From DAOUMU01 sp034409055 (GTDB lineage: Bacteria; Chloroflexota; Anaerolineae; 4572-78; J111): a stretch of 31,522 bases of DNA. Both the position numbers and the translations under genes were made by a program. The notes beneath the pieces were generated by a model, which was not told the origin of the DNA, did no database searches, and worked only from the letters and a program-made list of their open reading frames with translations. The stretch lies in NCBI GenBank assembly GCA_034409055.1, contig DAOUMU010000400.1, forward strand, positions 1-31,522. The letters run 5' to 3'. Of this stretch, positions 14,385-23,582 are shown in pieces. How positions within the stretch are numbered: position 1 is the stretch's first letter; every line of letters starts with the position of its first letter.

Positions 14385-15806
14385 ATGGATGTTACAACCT
14401 TTCTCTCTTCCCTGGCCGAACTTTATCCCCCGGCCAGGTTACTGACACGTCCCGCTGAACTCGCTCCTTATGAGTCTGATGCGCTAACCGCCTACCGGGA
14501 AAGACCGGTGGCGGTGGTGTTGCCCGAAACCCAGGCAGAAGTGATCAAGACGGTGCAGCTTTGTCACCGCGAAGGGGTCCCTTTTGTGGCCCGGGGTAGT
14601 GGCACCAGCCTCTCTGGAGCCTCTTTGCCGATCAAGGAGGGTATTGTCATTGCCCTCAACCGCCTGAACCACATTCTGCGCCTGGATCCCGAGGAGCGTG
14701 TGGCCGTGGTCGAACCCGGCGTGGCCAACCTGGCAGTTTCACTAGCTGCGGCTCCCTATGGCCTCTATTTTGCTCCCGATCCTTCCAGCCAACCGGTTTG
14801 TACCATTGGCGGGAACGTCGCTTTCAATTCTGGCGGGGCCCATTGCCTTAAATATGGGATGACCAGCAACCATATCCTTGGTATTAAGGCCGTCCTGCCT
14901 GACGGCGAGGTGGTCCAGTTTGGTGGCGACAGTCTGGAGGGGATCGGGCCTGATCTGATCGGGCTTTTTGTCGGCTCAGAAGGGCTGTTTGGTATTGCCC
15001 TGGAGATCACTCTGCGCTTATTGCCCAAGCCCGAACTCTTCCGGACGGTCCTGGCGGCGTATGATAGCCTCGCAACGGCCGGTCAGACGGTGGCCCAGGT
15101 AGTAGCCGCCGGGCTTTTGCCAGGAGCGATGGAAATTATGGATCGCCTGGCGATTGAGGCGGCTGAGGCCTCGGTGGATGCTGGCTACCCCCAAGATGCT
15201 GCGGCTTTGCTAATTGTCGAGCTTGATGGGGAAGCCACCCAGGTTGAGGCTGAGTTTGTCAAACTGCTGGAGGTTATCCGGGCTTCCGGGGCCTATGAAA
15301 TTCGGGAAGCCAAGAACGATGCCGAGCGAGTTCGTATCTGGCAAGGGCGTAAAGGGGCCTTCTCGGCCGTAGGCAGGTTGAGTCCTGATTACGTTGTCCA
15401 GGATGGGGTTGTCCCCCGCGGCCATCTTGGCCAGGCCCTGGCCGAGATCGAGCGGCTCAGTGCGGCTTACGATCTGCGGGTAGCCAACGTCTTCCATGCT
15501 GGAGATGGGAATTTGCATCCCCTGATCCTCTACGATGGCCGGGAGGCAGGCGCTCTGAAACGGGCCAAGACCCTGGCCGGAGAGATTCTGGAGATGTGTA
15601 TTCGGCTGGGTGGCTCAATTACTGGTGAGCACGGTATAGGTGTGGAGAAGCGAGAGTTCTTACCGCAGATGTTCAGTGAGATTGATGTTGAGGTGATGAA
15701 GAGCATCAGACGGGCCATCGATCCCCAAGAAATTGCCAATCGGGGGAAGATGTTCCTGGGTAGTGAGGCATCGGCCTCGCATCTTAGTGACTCCGAGGGA
15801 GCGTGA
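14385..15806 (+). CDS. glcD: Glycolate oxidase subunit GlcD (FAD-linked)
   Basis: 473 residues, normal length for GlcD. It belongs to the FAD-linked oxidases with a PCMH-type FAD domain (RGSGTSLSGA at about 70-79, and GGNVAFNSGG) and a C-terminal substrate domain (NVFHAGDGNLHPL, and the signature GSITGEHGIGVEKR at about 410-423). GlcD oxidises glycolate to glyoxylate and passes electrons through GlcE/GlcF to the membrane quinone pool. The ATG is preceded by a strong ribosome site (AAGGAGGAGG). It is the first gene of a four-gene operon. Homologous lactate dehydrogenases look similar, but the GlcD-GlcE-GlcF order supports glycolate. Confidence 0.92.
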   Translation: MDVTTFLSSLAELYPPARLLTRPAELAPYESDALTAYRERPVAVVLPETQAEVIKTVQLCHREGVPFVARGSGTSLSGASLPIKEGIVIALNRLNHILRLDPEERVAVVEPGVANLAVSLAAAPYGLYFAPDPSSQPVCTIGGNVAFNSGGAHCLKYGMTSNHILGIKAVLPDGEVVQFGGDSLEGIGPDLIGLFVGSEGLFGIALEITLRLLPKPELFRTVLAAYDSLATAGQTVAQVVAAGLLPGAMEIMDRLAIEAAEASVDAGYPQDAAALLIVELDGEATQVEAEFVKLLEVIRASGAYEIREAKNDAERVRIWQGRKGAFSAVGRLSPDYVVQDGVVPRGHLGQALAEIERLSAAYDLRVANVFHAGDGNLHPLILYDGREAGALKRAKTLAGEILEMCIRLGGSITGEHGIGVEKREFLPQMFSEIDVEVMKSIRRAIDPQEIANRGKMFLGSEASASHLSDSEGA

Positions 15807-15823
15807 AGGGAGGTTTTCCAAAA

Positions 15824-16939
15824 ATGAGTCTTCAACCCAAAACTCCAGAAGAAGTTCAAGCAGCCGTGCAAGCCCAGCCCCGTCTCCTGTCCCGAGGCGG
15901 GGGAAGCAAGTCCGCTCTTTCCACGCCACCGGACGATGTGCCTGTCCTGGATCTCTCAGCCCTGTCCGGTGTACTCGAATACGAGCCAGGGGAATTCACC
16001 TTTATCGCCCTGGCCGGAACTGCCGTTGCTGAGGTCCAAGACCACTTGACCCAGCACGGCCAGTATCTGCCTTTTGATCCACTTCTGGTAGGTCAAGGAG
16101 CTACCTTAGGTGGGGTGGTGGCCGCCAATACCAGTGGGCCCGGCCGGTATCGCTATGGCGGCGTGCGGGATTTCCTGCTGGGAGTGCAGTTTGTGGATGG
16201 CGAGGGAAGGTTGGTGCGCAGCGGCGGAAAGGTGGTTAAGAACGCTGCTGGACTCGATCTGCCCAAACTGATGGTGGGTAGTTTGGGGCGGCTGGGAGTA
16301 TTAACCGAGCTAATCTTTAAGGTGTTCCCAAAACCTGAGACCTATGCGACCTTGCAAGTGGATTATCATAGCCTGCAAGAGACATTGGAGGCTGTTCATC
16401 GCCTGGTAGCGGCTCCTCTGGATTTGTATGCGCTAGACCTGGAATCTCCCGGCAGGCTCTGGGTACGCATTGGCGGCCTGGCCGAGACCCTATCAACTCA
16501 GCTTAAACGGTTCCAGGACTTCCTCACTTCACAAACGGGGGAGATAAAGGCGATGGAAACGATTGAGGGAACGGCGGAGGCAGCGCTCTGGCAGGAAGTC
16601 CGGGAGTTTGGCTGGGTCCCATCCGGTTGGGGGGTGGTTAAGGTTCCACTCACTTCCAAACGGATCCCGGCCCTGGAGAAACTGTTGGACGCTCAAGGAG
16701 CCCGACGGCGATATAGTGTGGGCGGCAACCTGGCCTGGGTAGCCTGGCCGGAGGCAGAAGCAAAAAGTACCGATCCCCTCTTTCATACGCTGGATTCGAT
16801 CTTGACCGATCTGGGTCTGGCCGGATTGGTGCTCCTTGGCCCCTCTGGCCGTCCTTATTTGGGCATTCGGTCTGGAGAAACGCTCGCCCGCAAAATCAAG
16901 CAAGTTTTAGACCCCACTCAGCGGTTTTTGGAGGTATAG
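15824..16939 (+). CDS. glcE: Glycolate oxidase subunit GlcE (FAD-binding)
   Basis: 371 residues. It shares the FAD-binding half of GlcD: SRGGGSKSAL (about 22-31), GGVVAANTSGPGRYRYGGVRD, and a stretch ending in GGKVVKNAAGLDL. It lacks the large C-terminal domain, as usual for GlcE. I use the ATG at 15,824 because GGGAGG lies a proper distance upstream. An in-frame GTG at 15,803 would overlap the glcD stop and skip that ribosome site. The gene begins 17 bp after glcD and ends directly before glcF. Confidence 0.9.
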   Translation: MSLQPKTPEEVQAAVQAQPRLLSRGGGSKSALSTPPDDVPVLDLSALSGVLEYEPGEFTFIALAGTAVAEVQDHLTQHGQYLPFDPLLVGQGATLGGVVAANTSGPGRYRYGGVRDFLLGVQFVDGEGRLVRSGGKVVKNAAGLDLPKLMVGSLGRLGVLTELIFKVFPKPETYATLQVDYHSLQETLEAVHRLVAAPLDLYALDLESPGRLWVRIGGLAETLSTQLKRFQDFLTSQTGEIKAMETIEGTAEAALWQEVREFGWVPSGWGVVKVPLTSKRIPALEKLLDAQGARRRYSVGGNLAWVAWPEAEAKSTDPLFHTLDSILTDLGLAGLVLLGPSGRPYLGIRSGETLARKIKQVLDPTQRFLEV

Positions 16940-18193
16940 ATGCAGCACACTATTCCTGTCGAAACGTTTGGCCCTCAAGGGGCAGCCATGGCCCGGGCCA
17001 TAGAAGGTTGCGTACACTGTGGCTTTTGCCTGGCGGTTTGTCCCACCTATCAGGTGTTGGCAGAAGAGATGGACTCGCCGCGTGGGCGTATTTTTCTGAT
17101 GAAGGATGTTCTGGAGGGAAATCTGACCCAAGAGGAGACCCTGCCTTATATAGACCGCTGTCTGGGTTGTGAGGCCTGTGTAACCTCCTGTCCCTCGGGC
17201 GTGCCTTACGGAGAACTTCTGATGCCCTTCCGGGCCTACACCGAGGAGCGCCGGCAGCACGAACCAACTGATCGGGTTACCCGCCTGCTGGTGCTACAAA
17301 CGCTCCCCTTCCCCTGGACTTTCCGGCTGGCTGTGAACTTGGGGAAGCTGGTCAAGCCCTGGCAGGGGTTGCTCCCTGAAAAGTTGGGCGCTATGTTAAC
17401 GCTTCTGCCCCCAGGTTTACCCAAAGCTCGCCCCCTACCCGAGGTTTACCCGGCCAAAGGGTCCCGTCGAGCGCGGGTAGCGTTCTTATCAGGCTGCGTC
17501 CAGCAGGTTCTGGCCCCGGAAATCAATTGGGCCACCCTGCGAGTCCTGGCTGAAAATGGGGTGGAAACGGTCATCCCTAAACACCAGAATTGTTGCGGGG
17601 CTTTGTCGATGCATACTGGCCAGGGTAAGCAGGCTCAGGCCCTGGTTCGTCACAATCTTGAGGTCTTTCCTCAAGATGTAGATGCTGTTCTGACCAATGC
17701 CGCTGGCTGTGGCTCTGGAATGAAAGAATACCCCCTTCTGTTTAAGGGGCTGCCTGAGGAGCAAGAGGCTGAGGACTTTGCCGGGCGGGTTAAGGATGTC
17801 AGTGTCTTTTTGGACGAGCTTGGCCTCACACCTCCTCCGCCCCTACCCCGGCCGCTCAAGGTGGCTTACCACGACGCTTGCCACCTGGCTCATGCTCAAG
17901 GGATACGAGCCGCTCCCCGCCGCTTGTTAACCAGCATTCCCAACTTGACCTTGCTTGAGATCCCTGAAAGCGACATGTGCTGCGGTTCGGCTGGGACTTA
18001 CAATCTTGAGCAACCTGAAATTGCCCAGGAACTGGGTGAGCGAAAGGTCCGCAACATCCTCAGCACCGGGACAGAGGCTGTGGCCGTAGGCAATATCGGC
18101 TGTATTGCTCAAATTCAAGCCCATCTGCAGCAATCTTTGCCCGTTTACCACACCATAGAAGTCCTGGATCAAGCCTATAATAATGGCTCCTGA
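16940..18193 (+). CDS. glcF: Glycolate oxidase iron-sulfur subunit GlcF
   Basis: 417 residues. Two 4Fe-4S ferredoxin motifs near the N-terminus (Cys 24, 27, 30, 34 and Cys 74, 77, 80, 84) are followed by two CCG domains (NCCGALSMHTG, HDACHLAHAQG, and MCCGSAGTYN). This is the GlcF layout, which carries electrons from the flavin subunits to the respiratory chain. The ATG follows the glcE stop without a gap, with GGAGG just upstream. The last 11 bp overlap the next gene, pointing to coupled translation. Confidence 0.92.
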   Translation: MQHTIPVETFGPQGAAMARAIEGCVHCGFCLAVCPTYQVLAEEMDSPRGRIFLMKDVLEGNLTQEETLPYIDRCLGCEACVTSCPSGVPYGELLMPFRAYTEERRQHEPTDRVTRLLVLQTLPFPWTFRLAVNLGKLVKPWQGLLPEKLGAMLTLLPPGLPKARPLPEVYPAKGSRRARVAFLSGCVQQVLAPEINWATLRVLAENGVETVIPKHQNCCGALSMHTGQGKQAQALVRHNLEVFPQDVDAVLTNAAGCGSGMKEYPLLFKGLPEEQEAEDFAGRVKDVSVFLDELGLTPPPPLPRPLKVAYHDACHLAHAQGIRAAPRRLLTSIPNLTLLEIPESDMCCGSAGTYNLEQPEIAQELGERKVRNILSTGTEAVAVGNIGCIAQIQAHLQQSLPVYHTIEVLDQAYNNGS

Positions 18194-21164
18194 GATAAAC
18201 GCTATTCAAGACTTTCTCAACGACCTGCAAAAGAAAGTAATCGGTGACTTACGCACCGATTGCTACAGTCGGGTGCTTTATAGCACCGATGCCAGTCTCT
18301 ACCAGGTGATGCCCTATGGCGTACTTATCCCCAAGACGGTTGAGGACGTGCAGGCAGCCGTAGAATTGGCAGCCAAACACCGGGTGCCTATCTTACCCCG
18401 GGGGGGCGGTAGCAGCCTGGCTGGCCAGGCCGTCAACGAGGCCCTGATTATTGACATGACTCGTCACCTGGATGCAATTCTCGAAGTTAACACCGAGGAA
18501 TGCTGGGTACGGGTGCAGCCAGGCGTGGTGTTTGACGAGCTTAATCAGCACCTCAAGCCGATGGGACTCCAATTTGGGCCGGATCCGGCCAGCGGTGATC
18601 GAGCAGTTTTGGGTGGTATTGTCGGCAACAATTCCACGGGTAGTCATTCCATTCTATATGGTATGACCGCCGATCACGTGCTGGAAACGAACGTTATTTT
18701 AAGTGATGGCAGCCGGGCCAGTTTTGGTCCGGTGGAAGCGGGAGAACTGGAGCAACACCAGCGTTGGACCGGGCTAGAGGGCCAGATCTATCGACGCGTG
18801 GGGGAGATAGTTGCCAGTCAGGGGGACGTCATTCGAACTGGCACCCCTCGCCATTGGCGGCGTTGCGGCGGCTACAATTTAGATCGTTTTGTTGAGGGTA
18901 TTGCGCACAATTATCCACAGGACCCGCGTTTTAACCTGGCTAAACTAATCTGTGGCTCAGAGGGAACCCTGGCCGTGATGACCGACATCAAATTGAATTT
19001 GGTGCCGCGTCCCACCCAAACGGCCCTGGCCATTGTTCATTTTGATAGTCTGCATGAAGCGCTCACAGCCGTACCGGTCATTTTGCAGGTTGAGCCGTCG
19101 GCGGTGGAACTTTTGGACAATACGGCCATAACCTTGTGCCGTGGTGTGCCGACCTACGCCCGCCTGCTGGCAACATTTGTCGAAGGTAGACCAAATTGCG
19201 TCCTGATTACCGAGTTTTATGGCCAGAGTGCGTCTGAACTTGGAGCCAAAATTAAACGCTTGGAGGCGCATCTTAAGAAAGAAAAAGTAGGTTCTACCAG
19301 CTTTATACCAGCCACTACGCCCCAACTGCAAAGTAACGTCTGGGCAGTGCGCAAAGCGGGCCTGGGACTGTTGATGAGTAAAAAAGGCGACTACAAGCCC
19401 ATCCCCTTTATCGAGGACTCAGCCGTACCGGTAGAACACCTGGTCGATTATGTGACCCATATCGAAAAGTTCTGTAATGACCTGGGCACTAAAGTGGCCT
19501 ACTACGCCCACGCCAGCGCCGGCTGTCTTCATATTCGCCCCCTCATCAACACCAAAGTAGCCAGCGAGGTCGATAAGTTGCCGGCCATTAGCACCTTTGC
19601 CGCAGAGTTGTTGAGCCAGTATGGGGGTGTTTTCTCCAGCGAGCATGGGGATGGCCGTTCCCGAAGCTGGTTGAACGAGAAATTCTTTGGCCAAGCCTTA
19701 TATGCGCTTTACCAGCAAGTCAAGCGAGCCTTTGATCCCCATAACATTCTTAATCCCGGCAACATTGTCGATCCCCCACCGATGACCGAGCATCTGCGCT
19801 ACGGCGCTGATTACCAGGTCGTCCCGCTGAAAGAACATCTTGATTTTAGTGAGGATTTGGGCTTTCACCGGGCGGTGGAGATGTGTAACGGGGCCGGGGT
19901 ATGTCGTAAGAAAACGGCCGGCGCGATGTGCCCCAGCTTTATGGTGACCCGGGAGGAGGAACATAGCACTCGGGGCCGGGCCAATGCCCTGCGGGCAGCC
20001 CTTTCCGGAACGTTATCCCTGGAGGAGTTGACCAGCCAACGGATGTACGAGGTCATGGATTTGTGCATCGAGTGTAAATCATGTAAGGCCGAGTGTCCCT
20101 CCTCGGTGGATATGGCTAAAATTAAATTTGAGTTTTTGGCCCACTATTACGAGAAAAATAAAGTCCCTTTTCGGGTCAAACTTTTTGCTGATATTGTCTT
20201 CTGGAGCCATCTGAGTAGTGGCTTGACCGCCCCCCTGGCCAATTGGTGTTTGAAGAACGGGCTGATTCGGTGGGCTATGGAGAAGTTTATAGGTATCAGC
20301 CGTCAGCGGGAACTGCCGGAATTCGCCAGCGTTCCCTTCACCCGCTGGTTCAAACAGAGACAGCGCATACGAATGGCGAATACCTTGAATGGCGAAAATC
20401 TGCAATCCGCAACCCATAGGACAAGTGTCCCCAATCCCCAATCCCGAAAGGTGGTACTGTTTAACGATACTTTCAGCACCTACAATTATCCTCACATTGC
20501 CATCGCCGCTACCGAGGTTTTGGAAGCAGCCGGTTTTGAGGTGGTTTTGCCCGGTCACAAATGCTGCGGCCGGCCTATGATTTCCAAGGGGCTGGTGAAC
20601 AAAGCGCGTCGGGCCGCTCAAGACACGATTAAGCGGTTGGCACCCTTTGCCGAGCAGGGCATTCCCATTGTCGGTCTTGAACCCAGTTGTCTTCTCTCCA
20701 TGCGTGACGAGTATTTTTCCCTGTTGCCCGGCGACTGGCGGGTTAAGTTGGTGGCCGAGCATTGTTATACCTTTGAAGAGTTTATGGCTAAGTTAGCCGA
20801 TGAGGGTGATTTGAATATCGATTTTAGCGGTCAAGCCCGTCAAATTTTGCTGCACGGTCATTGCCAACAAAAAGCCCTGGTCGGCACCAATCCCAGCCAG
20901 CGCACCCTTACCTTACCGTCTGGCCATACTATCACCGAGGTCGATTCTGGCTGTTGCGGGATGGCCGGTGCTTTTGGGTACGAAACCGAGCATTACGACA
21001 TCTCAATGGCTATGGCCGAACGGCGTTTGCTACCGGCTGTGCGCCAGCAGAGCCAGGAAGTGATTATTGCCGCTGCCGGAACCAGTTGTCGCCAGCAGAT
21101 TAAGCACGGCACGGGCAAGCAGGCCCTGCATCCGGCCGAGATATTACGGGCTGCTATGAAGTGA
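18183..21164 (+). CDS. FAD/Fe-S 2-hydroxyacid dehydrogenase (YdiJ/D-lactate dehydrogenase type)
   Basis: 993 residues fusing what GlcD and GlcF do separately. The N-terminal half is an FAD-linked oxidase (PRGGGSSLAGQAV, GGIVGNNSTGSHS, and a stretch ending in SSEHGDGRSRS). The C-terminal half has cysteine motifs (568, 573, 582 and 628, 631, 634, 638) and CCG motifs (KCCGRPM, GCCGMAGAFGYE). The length and order match YdiJ-type D-2-hydroxyglutarate dehydrogenases and large D-lactate dehydrogenases; sequence alone does not fix the substrate. Residues about 730-758 (including QSATHRTSVPNPQSR) are low-complexity and come from an in-frame repeat insertion between the Fe-S and CCG regions. The ATG overlaps glcF by 11 bp. 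Confidence 0.85.
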   Translation: MAPEINAIQDFLNDLQKKVIGDLRTDCYSRVLYSTDASLYQVMPYGVLIPKTVEDVQAAVELAAKHRVPILPRGGGSSLAGQAVNEALIIDMTRHLDAILEVNTEECWVRVQPGVVFDELNQHLKPMGLQFGPDPASGDRAVLGGIVGNNSTGSHSILYGMTADHVLETNVILSDGSRASFGPVEAGELEQHQRWTGLEGQIYRRVGEIVASQGDVIRTGTPRHWRRCGGYNLDRFVEGIAHNYPQDPRFNLAKLICGSEGTLAVMTDIKLNLVPRPTQTALAIVHFDSLHEALTAVPVILQVEPSAVELLDNTAITLCRGVPTYARLLATFVEGRPNCVLITEFYGQSASELGAKIKRLEAHLKKEKVGSTSFIPATTPQLQSNVWAVRKAGLGLLMSKKGDYKPIPFIEDSAVPVEHLVDYVTHIEKFCNDLGTKVAYYAHASAGCLHIRPLINTKVASEVDKLPAISTFAAELLSQYGGVFSSEHGDGRSRSWLNEKFFGQALYALYQQVKRAFDPHNILNPGNIVDPPPMTEHLRYGADYQVVPLKEHLDFSEDLGFHRAVEMCNGAGVCRKKTAGAMCPSFMVTREEEHSTRGRANALRAALSGTLSLEELTSQRMYEVMDLCIECKSCKAECPSSVDMAKIKFEFLAHYYEKNKVPFRVKLFADIVFWSHLSSGLTAPLANWCLKNGLIRWAMEKFIGISRQRELPEFASVPFTRWFKQRQRIRMANTLNGENLQSATHRTSVPNPQSRKVVLFNDTFSTYNYPHIAIAATEVLEAAGFEVVLPGHKCCGRPMISKGLVNKARRAAQDTIKRLAPFAEQGIPIVGLEPSCLLSMRDEYFSLLPGDWRVKLVAEHCYTFEEFMAKLADEGDLNIDFSGQARQILLHGHCQQKALVGTNPSQRTLTLPSGHTITEVDSGCCGMAGAFGYETEHYDISMAMAERRLLPAVRQQSQEVIIAAAGTSCRQQIKHGTGKQALHPAEILRAAMK
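20396..20445. repeat. In-frame repeat insertion in the oxidoreductase gene
   Basis: Contains CTGCAATCCGCAACC, a block AACCCATAGGACAAGTGTCC (20,411-20,430) and two CCCCAAT heptamers (20,429-20,442). The block recurs with changes at about 12,453-12,473. The frame is kept and adds a polar linker to the protein. Confidence 0.65.
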
Positions 21165-21194
21165 TATTTAGCCTGAGGTATGAACAATTTCCCC

Positions 21195-21224
21195 TTGACG
21201 TGATGCCTAAGAATGTGGTATAGT
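21195..21224 (+). promoter_or_regulatory. Promoter of the squalene/phytoene synthase gene
   Basis: TTGACG (21,195-21,200) and TATAGT (21,219-21,224), spacing 18 bp. The heptamer array 21,247-21,307 would be in the leader. Confidence 0.55.
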
Positions 21225-21246
21225 CGGCGTAAATATTAGGGCGCTG

Positions 21247-21307
21247 GTGAACAGTGAACAGTGAACAGAAAGTAATATTCTCACTACTGACCACTGACCA
21301 CTGACTA
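21247..21307. repeat. Heptamer arrays GTGAACA x3 and CTGACCA x3
   Basis: GTGAACA occurs three times without gaps (21,247-21,267). After 19 bp CTGACCA, CTGACCA, CTGACTA follow (21,287-21,307). The two arrays are partly complementary (GTGAACAGTG against CACTGACCAC). Confidence 0.85.
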
Positions 21308-21338
21308 CCGGCCTTAGACTGAAGAGGTATAGTTCCCC

Positions 21339-22349
21339 ATGCATCACTATGAAATGCTGCGTAGGGTTAGCCGCACGTTTGCTCTATCGATTGAACAATT
21401 GCCCCAAATTTTGCGTGATTCGATCACCATTTCTTATTTGCTTTTACGTATTTCCGATTGCCTGGAGGACCACGAAACGATGTCCCCTGATCGTAAGGCC
21501 GAATTACTTCGTCTCTGGGCACGCGCATTAGATGGGGCGGTAGCACTGGAAAACTTGACCAGCAACATTGTTGATCTGGATGAGAGTGACCCCGAGGTTT
21601 ACGTGGCTCAGCACGCCAGTCTTGTTGTCGAGCAACTCTATAAGCTCCCGCCTGAGATTCAACAGGCTATTATCGAGCGGGTCAATCGGACTTCCCTGGG
21701 GATGGCTCGCTGGCAGGAACATGGCCCCTTTGTCGAGGATGAAGCGGCCATGGATGACTATATGCACCAGGTAGCCGGTCGAGTGGGCTACTTGCTGACT
21801 GATATCTTCGCCTGGTATTCGCCCATTATTCGTGAGCGTAAGGAGCAATTGATGCCTCTGTCACGGGAGTACGGCCTGGCCCTGCAAACGGTGAACGTCA
21901 TTCGGGGGATGCGCAAGGATTACGAACGGGGTTGGGTCTTCGTGCCGCGCACGTTTTATGAATCAGTGGGTCTGACTCGTGATGATCTCTTTGCCCCTGA
22001 AAACCTGGACAAGGCCATGCAAGTGGTCGATATGTTAGCCAACAAAGCAGAACGCCACCTGTGGCACGGCATAAGTTACATTACGGCCTTCCCTCGTTAT
22101 CAGCATCGTATTCGGCTGGCTTGCATGTGGCCCCTCTTTTTTGCGGTTAGAACACTGGCCATTAGCCGCAACAATGCCAATGTACTCCTGGCCGAAGCCA
22201 AAATGGGACGTGACCAGGTCAACAAGATTATGCAACATACCAAATTTTTTGGCTGGTCTAACCATTGGTTGGTGCTTTATTACAAATACCTGGCTCGCCC
22301 GCCTAAACCGCTTGCTTCCCCCAAAAATCCCCTGGCAACGCCGGCCTAG
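21339..22349 (+). CDS. Squalene/phytoene synthase family protein
   Basis: 336 residues, the family's usual size. The first Asp-rich motif is present (SDCLEDHE, D40, E43, D44), as are the family signatures SRTFALSIEQLP and FAVRTLAISR. The family joins two prenyl diphosphates head to head to make squalene or phytoene. The second motif, normally RDxxxD, reads RGMRKDYERGWVFVP (about 189-203), so its first Asp is Gly. This may alter or weaken the first condensation step. The sequence looks more like squalene than phytoene synthases (inference). ATG at 21,339; ribosome site GAAGAGG is modest. The flavoprotein gene begins 4 bp after its stop. Confidence 0.82.
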   Translation: MHHYEMLRRVSRTFALSIEQLPQILRDSITISYLLLRISDCLEDHETMSPDRKAELLRLWARALDGAVALENLTSNIVDLDESDPEVYVAQHASLVVEQLYKLPPEIQQAIIERVNRTSLGMARWQEHGPFVEDEAAMDDYMHQVAGRVGYLLTDIFAWYSPIIRERKEQLMPLSREYGLALQTVNVIRGMRKDYERGWVFVPRTFYESVGLTRDDLFAPENLDKAMQVVDMLANKAERHLWHGISYITAFPRYQHRIRLACMWPLFFAVRTLAISRNNANVLLAEAKMGRDQVNKIMQHTKFFGWSNHWLVLYYKYLARPPKPLASPKNPLATPA

Positions 22350-22353
22350 CTAT

Positions 22354-23571
22354 ATGAGATTAGATTATGAGGTCATTGTCGTCGGAGCAGGGCCGGCTGG
22401 CTCAACGGCGGCTTATTTCCTGGCTCAGGCCGGTATTAAAGTCTGTCTGGTAGATAAACAAACTTTTCCTAGAGACAAGGTTTGTGGCGACGGGGTCGTG
22501 GCCTCTATTTTGGCCAGGTTGGAACGGATGGGCTTATCGGAGTGGCTCCAGGAAAATAGCTTTAATGCACCTGGCGAACTCTTATTTTCGGCCCCTAATG
22601 GGGAAGCTGTCTGGATTGTACCGGATGATCGGGATTTTTGCTACGGACGTGTCATTCCCCGCTTGAAACTGGACGAGGCTATTTTGGGCCAGGCGGTCAA
22701 GGCAGGCACGGATTTATTGGAAGGGGTTAAATTAACCCAGATGACTCGGCTGGGAGCAGACACCATCCGCTTATCCGGCTCTCAAAAGGGGTATCATTCC
22801 GATTTGCAATTGGAAAGTGAGCTGCTAATTACGGCTGACGGGGCTCACGCCAGTTTTACCAGATATTTGGGGTTAGTGAATGAGCGTCCCGACTTGGTGG
22901 CCATTCGAACTTACTTTGAGAATGTTGGCGGCAGTGAGGCGTTATTAGAGATTCACTATGATTCGGCCGTCATGCCGGGCTATGCCTGGATTTTCCCCAT
23001 GAGGAATGGTCAGGCTAACGTCGGGTTAGGCACTTATGTTCATCGTTCTCGACGAAGGGACGTTGATTTAAAGCAGGTCCTGCAGCAATTTATAAACAAT
23101 AATCGTTATGCCCACCAACGCTTGGGGCGGGCTCGTATGGCTGGACCAGTTCGAGGCTATCCCCTACGGTCCCGGATGAGCAGTGTCACGCCCTTTGACG
23201 ATAACATTTTAGTGGCCGGTGAAGCGGCCGGACTGGTCAATCCGTTGAACGGCGAGGGGATTGGCACAGCCATGCTCAGTGGGGAACTGGCGGCCCGGCA
23301 CGCCAAAGCGGCTCTGGAGCGGGGTAATTTCTCCAAAACAGAGTTGAGGGCTTACGCCCAGGACCTGAAGCAACAGATTGGCCGGCGTCATTCTGTGGCC
23401 GCTATTTTGCGCCGGTTACTTGGCCTGCCGGGCGTGATGAATCGCACCATTCGACGGGCGCAACGGGACCACGATTTTGCCCAAACGCTTTTTAAGGTCA
23501 TCCTTGAAGTAGATCCCCCCAGCGCCATCCTGTCGCCCAAGTTCATGACCAGGCTTCTGGTTGATGGCTGA
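22354..23571 (+). CDS. Geranylgeranyl-reductase family flavoprotein
   Basis: 405 residues. The N-terminus has the FAD dinucleotide motif VVGAGPAGS (9-17), then DKVCGDGV, and the second FAD motif VAGEAAGLVNPLNGEGIG typical of geranylgeranyl reductases and related flavin monooxygenases. These enzymes reduce double bonds of isoprenoid chains or modify isoprenoid-derived lipids. I use the ATG at 22,354 because the family starts just before the FAD motif; a longer reading would overlap the synthase gene. No clear ribosome site is seen, so translation may be coupled to the synthase gene. The pairing suggests joint work on an isoprenoid lipid. Confidence 0.85.
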   Translation: MRLDYEVIVVGAGPAGSTAAYFLAQAGIKVCLVDKQTFPRDKVCGDGVVASILARLERMGLSEWLQENSFNAPGELLFSAPNGEAVWIVPDDRDFCYGRVIPRLKLDEAILGQAVKAGTDLLEGVKLTQMTRLGADTIRLSGSQKGYHSDLQLESELLITADGAHASFTRYLGLVNERPDLVAIRTYFENVGGSEALLEIHYDSAVMPGYAWIFPMRNGQANVGLGTYVHRSRRRDVDLKQVLQQFINNNRYAHQRLGRARMAGPVRGYPLRSRMSSVTPFDDNILVAGEAAGLVNPLNGEGIGTAMLSGELAARHAKAALERGNFSKTELRAYAQDLKQQIGRRHSVAAILRRLLGLPGVMNRTIRRAQRDHDFAQTLFKVILEVDPPSAILSPKFMTRLLVDG

Positions 23572-23582
23572 CCAATACATTC

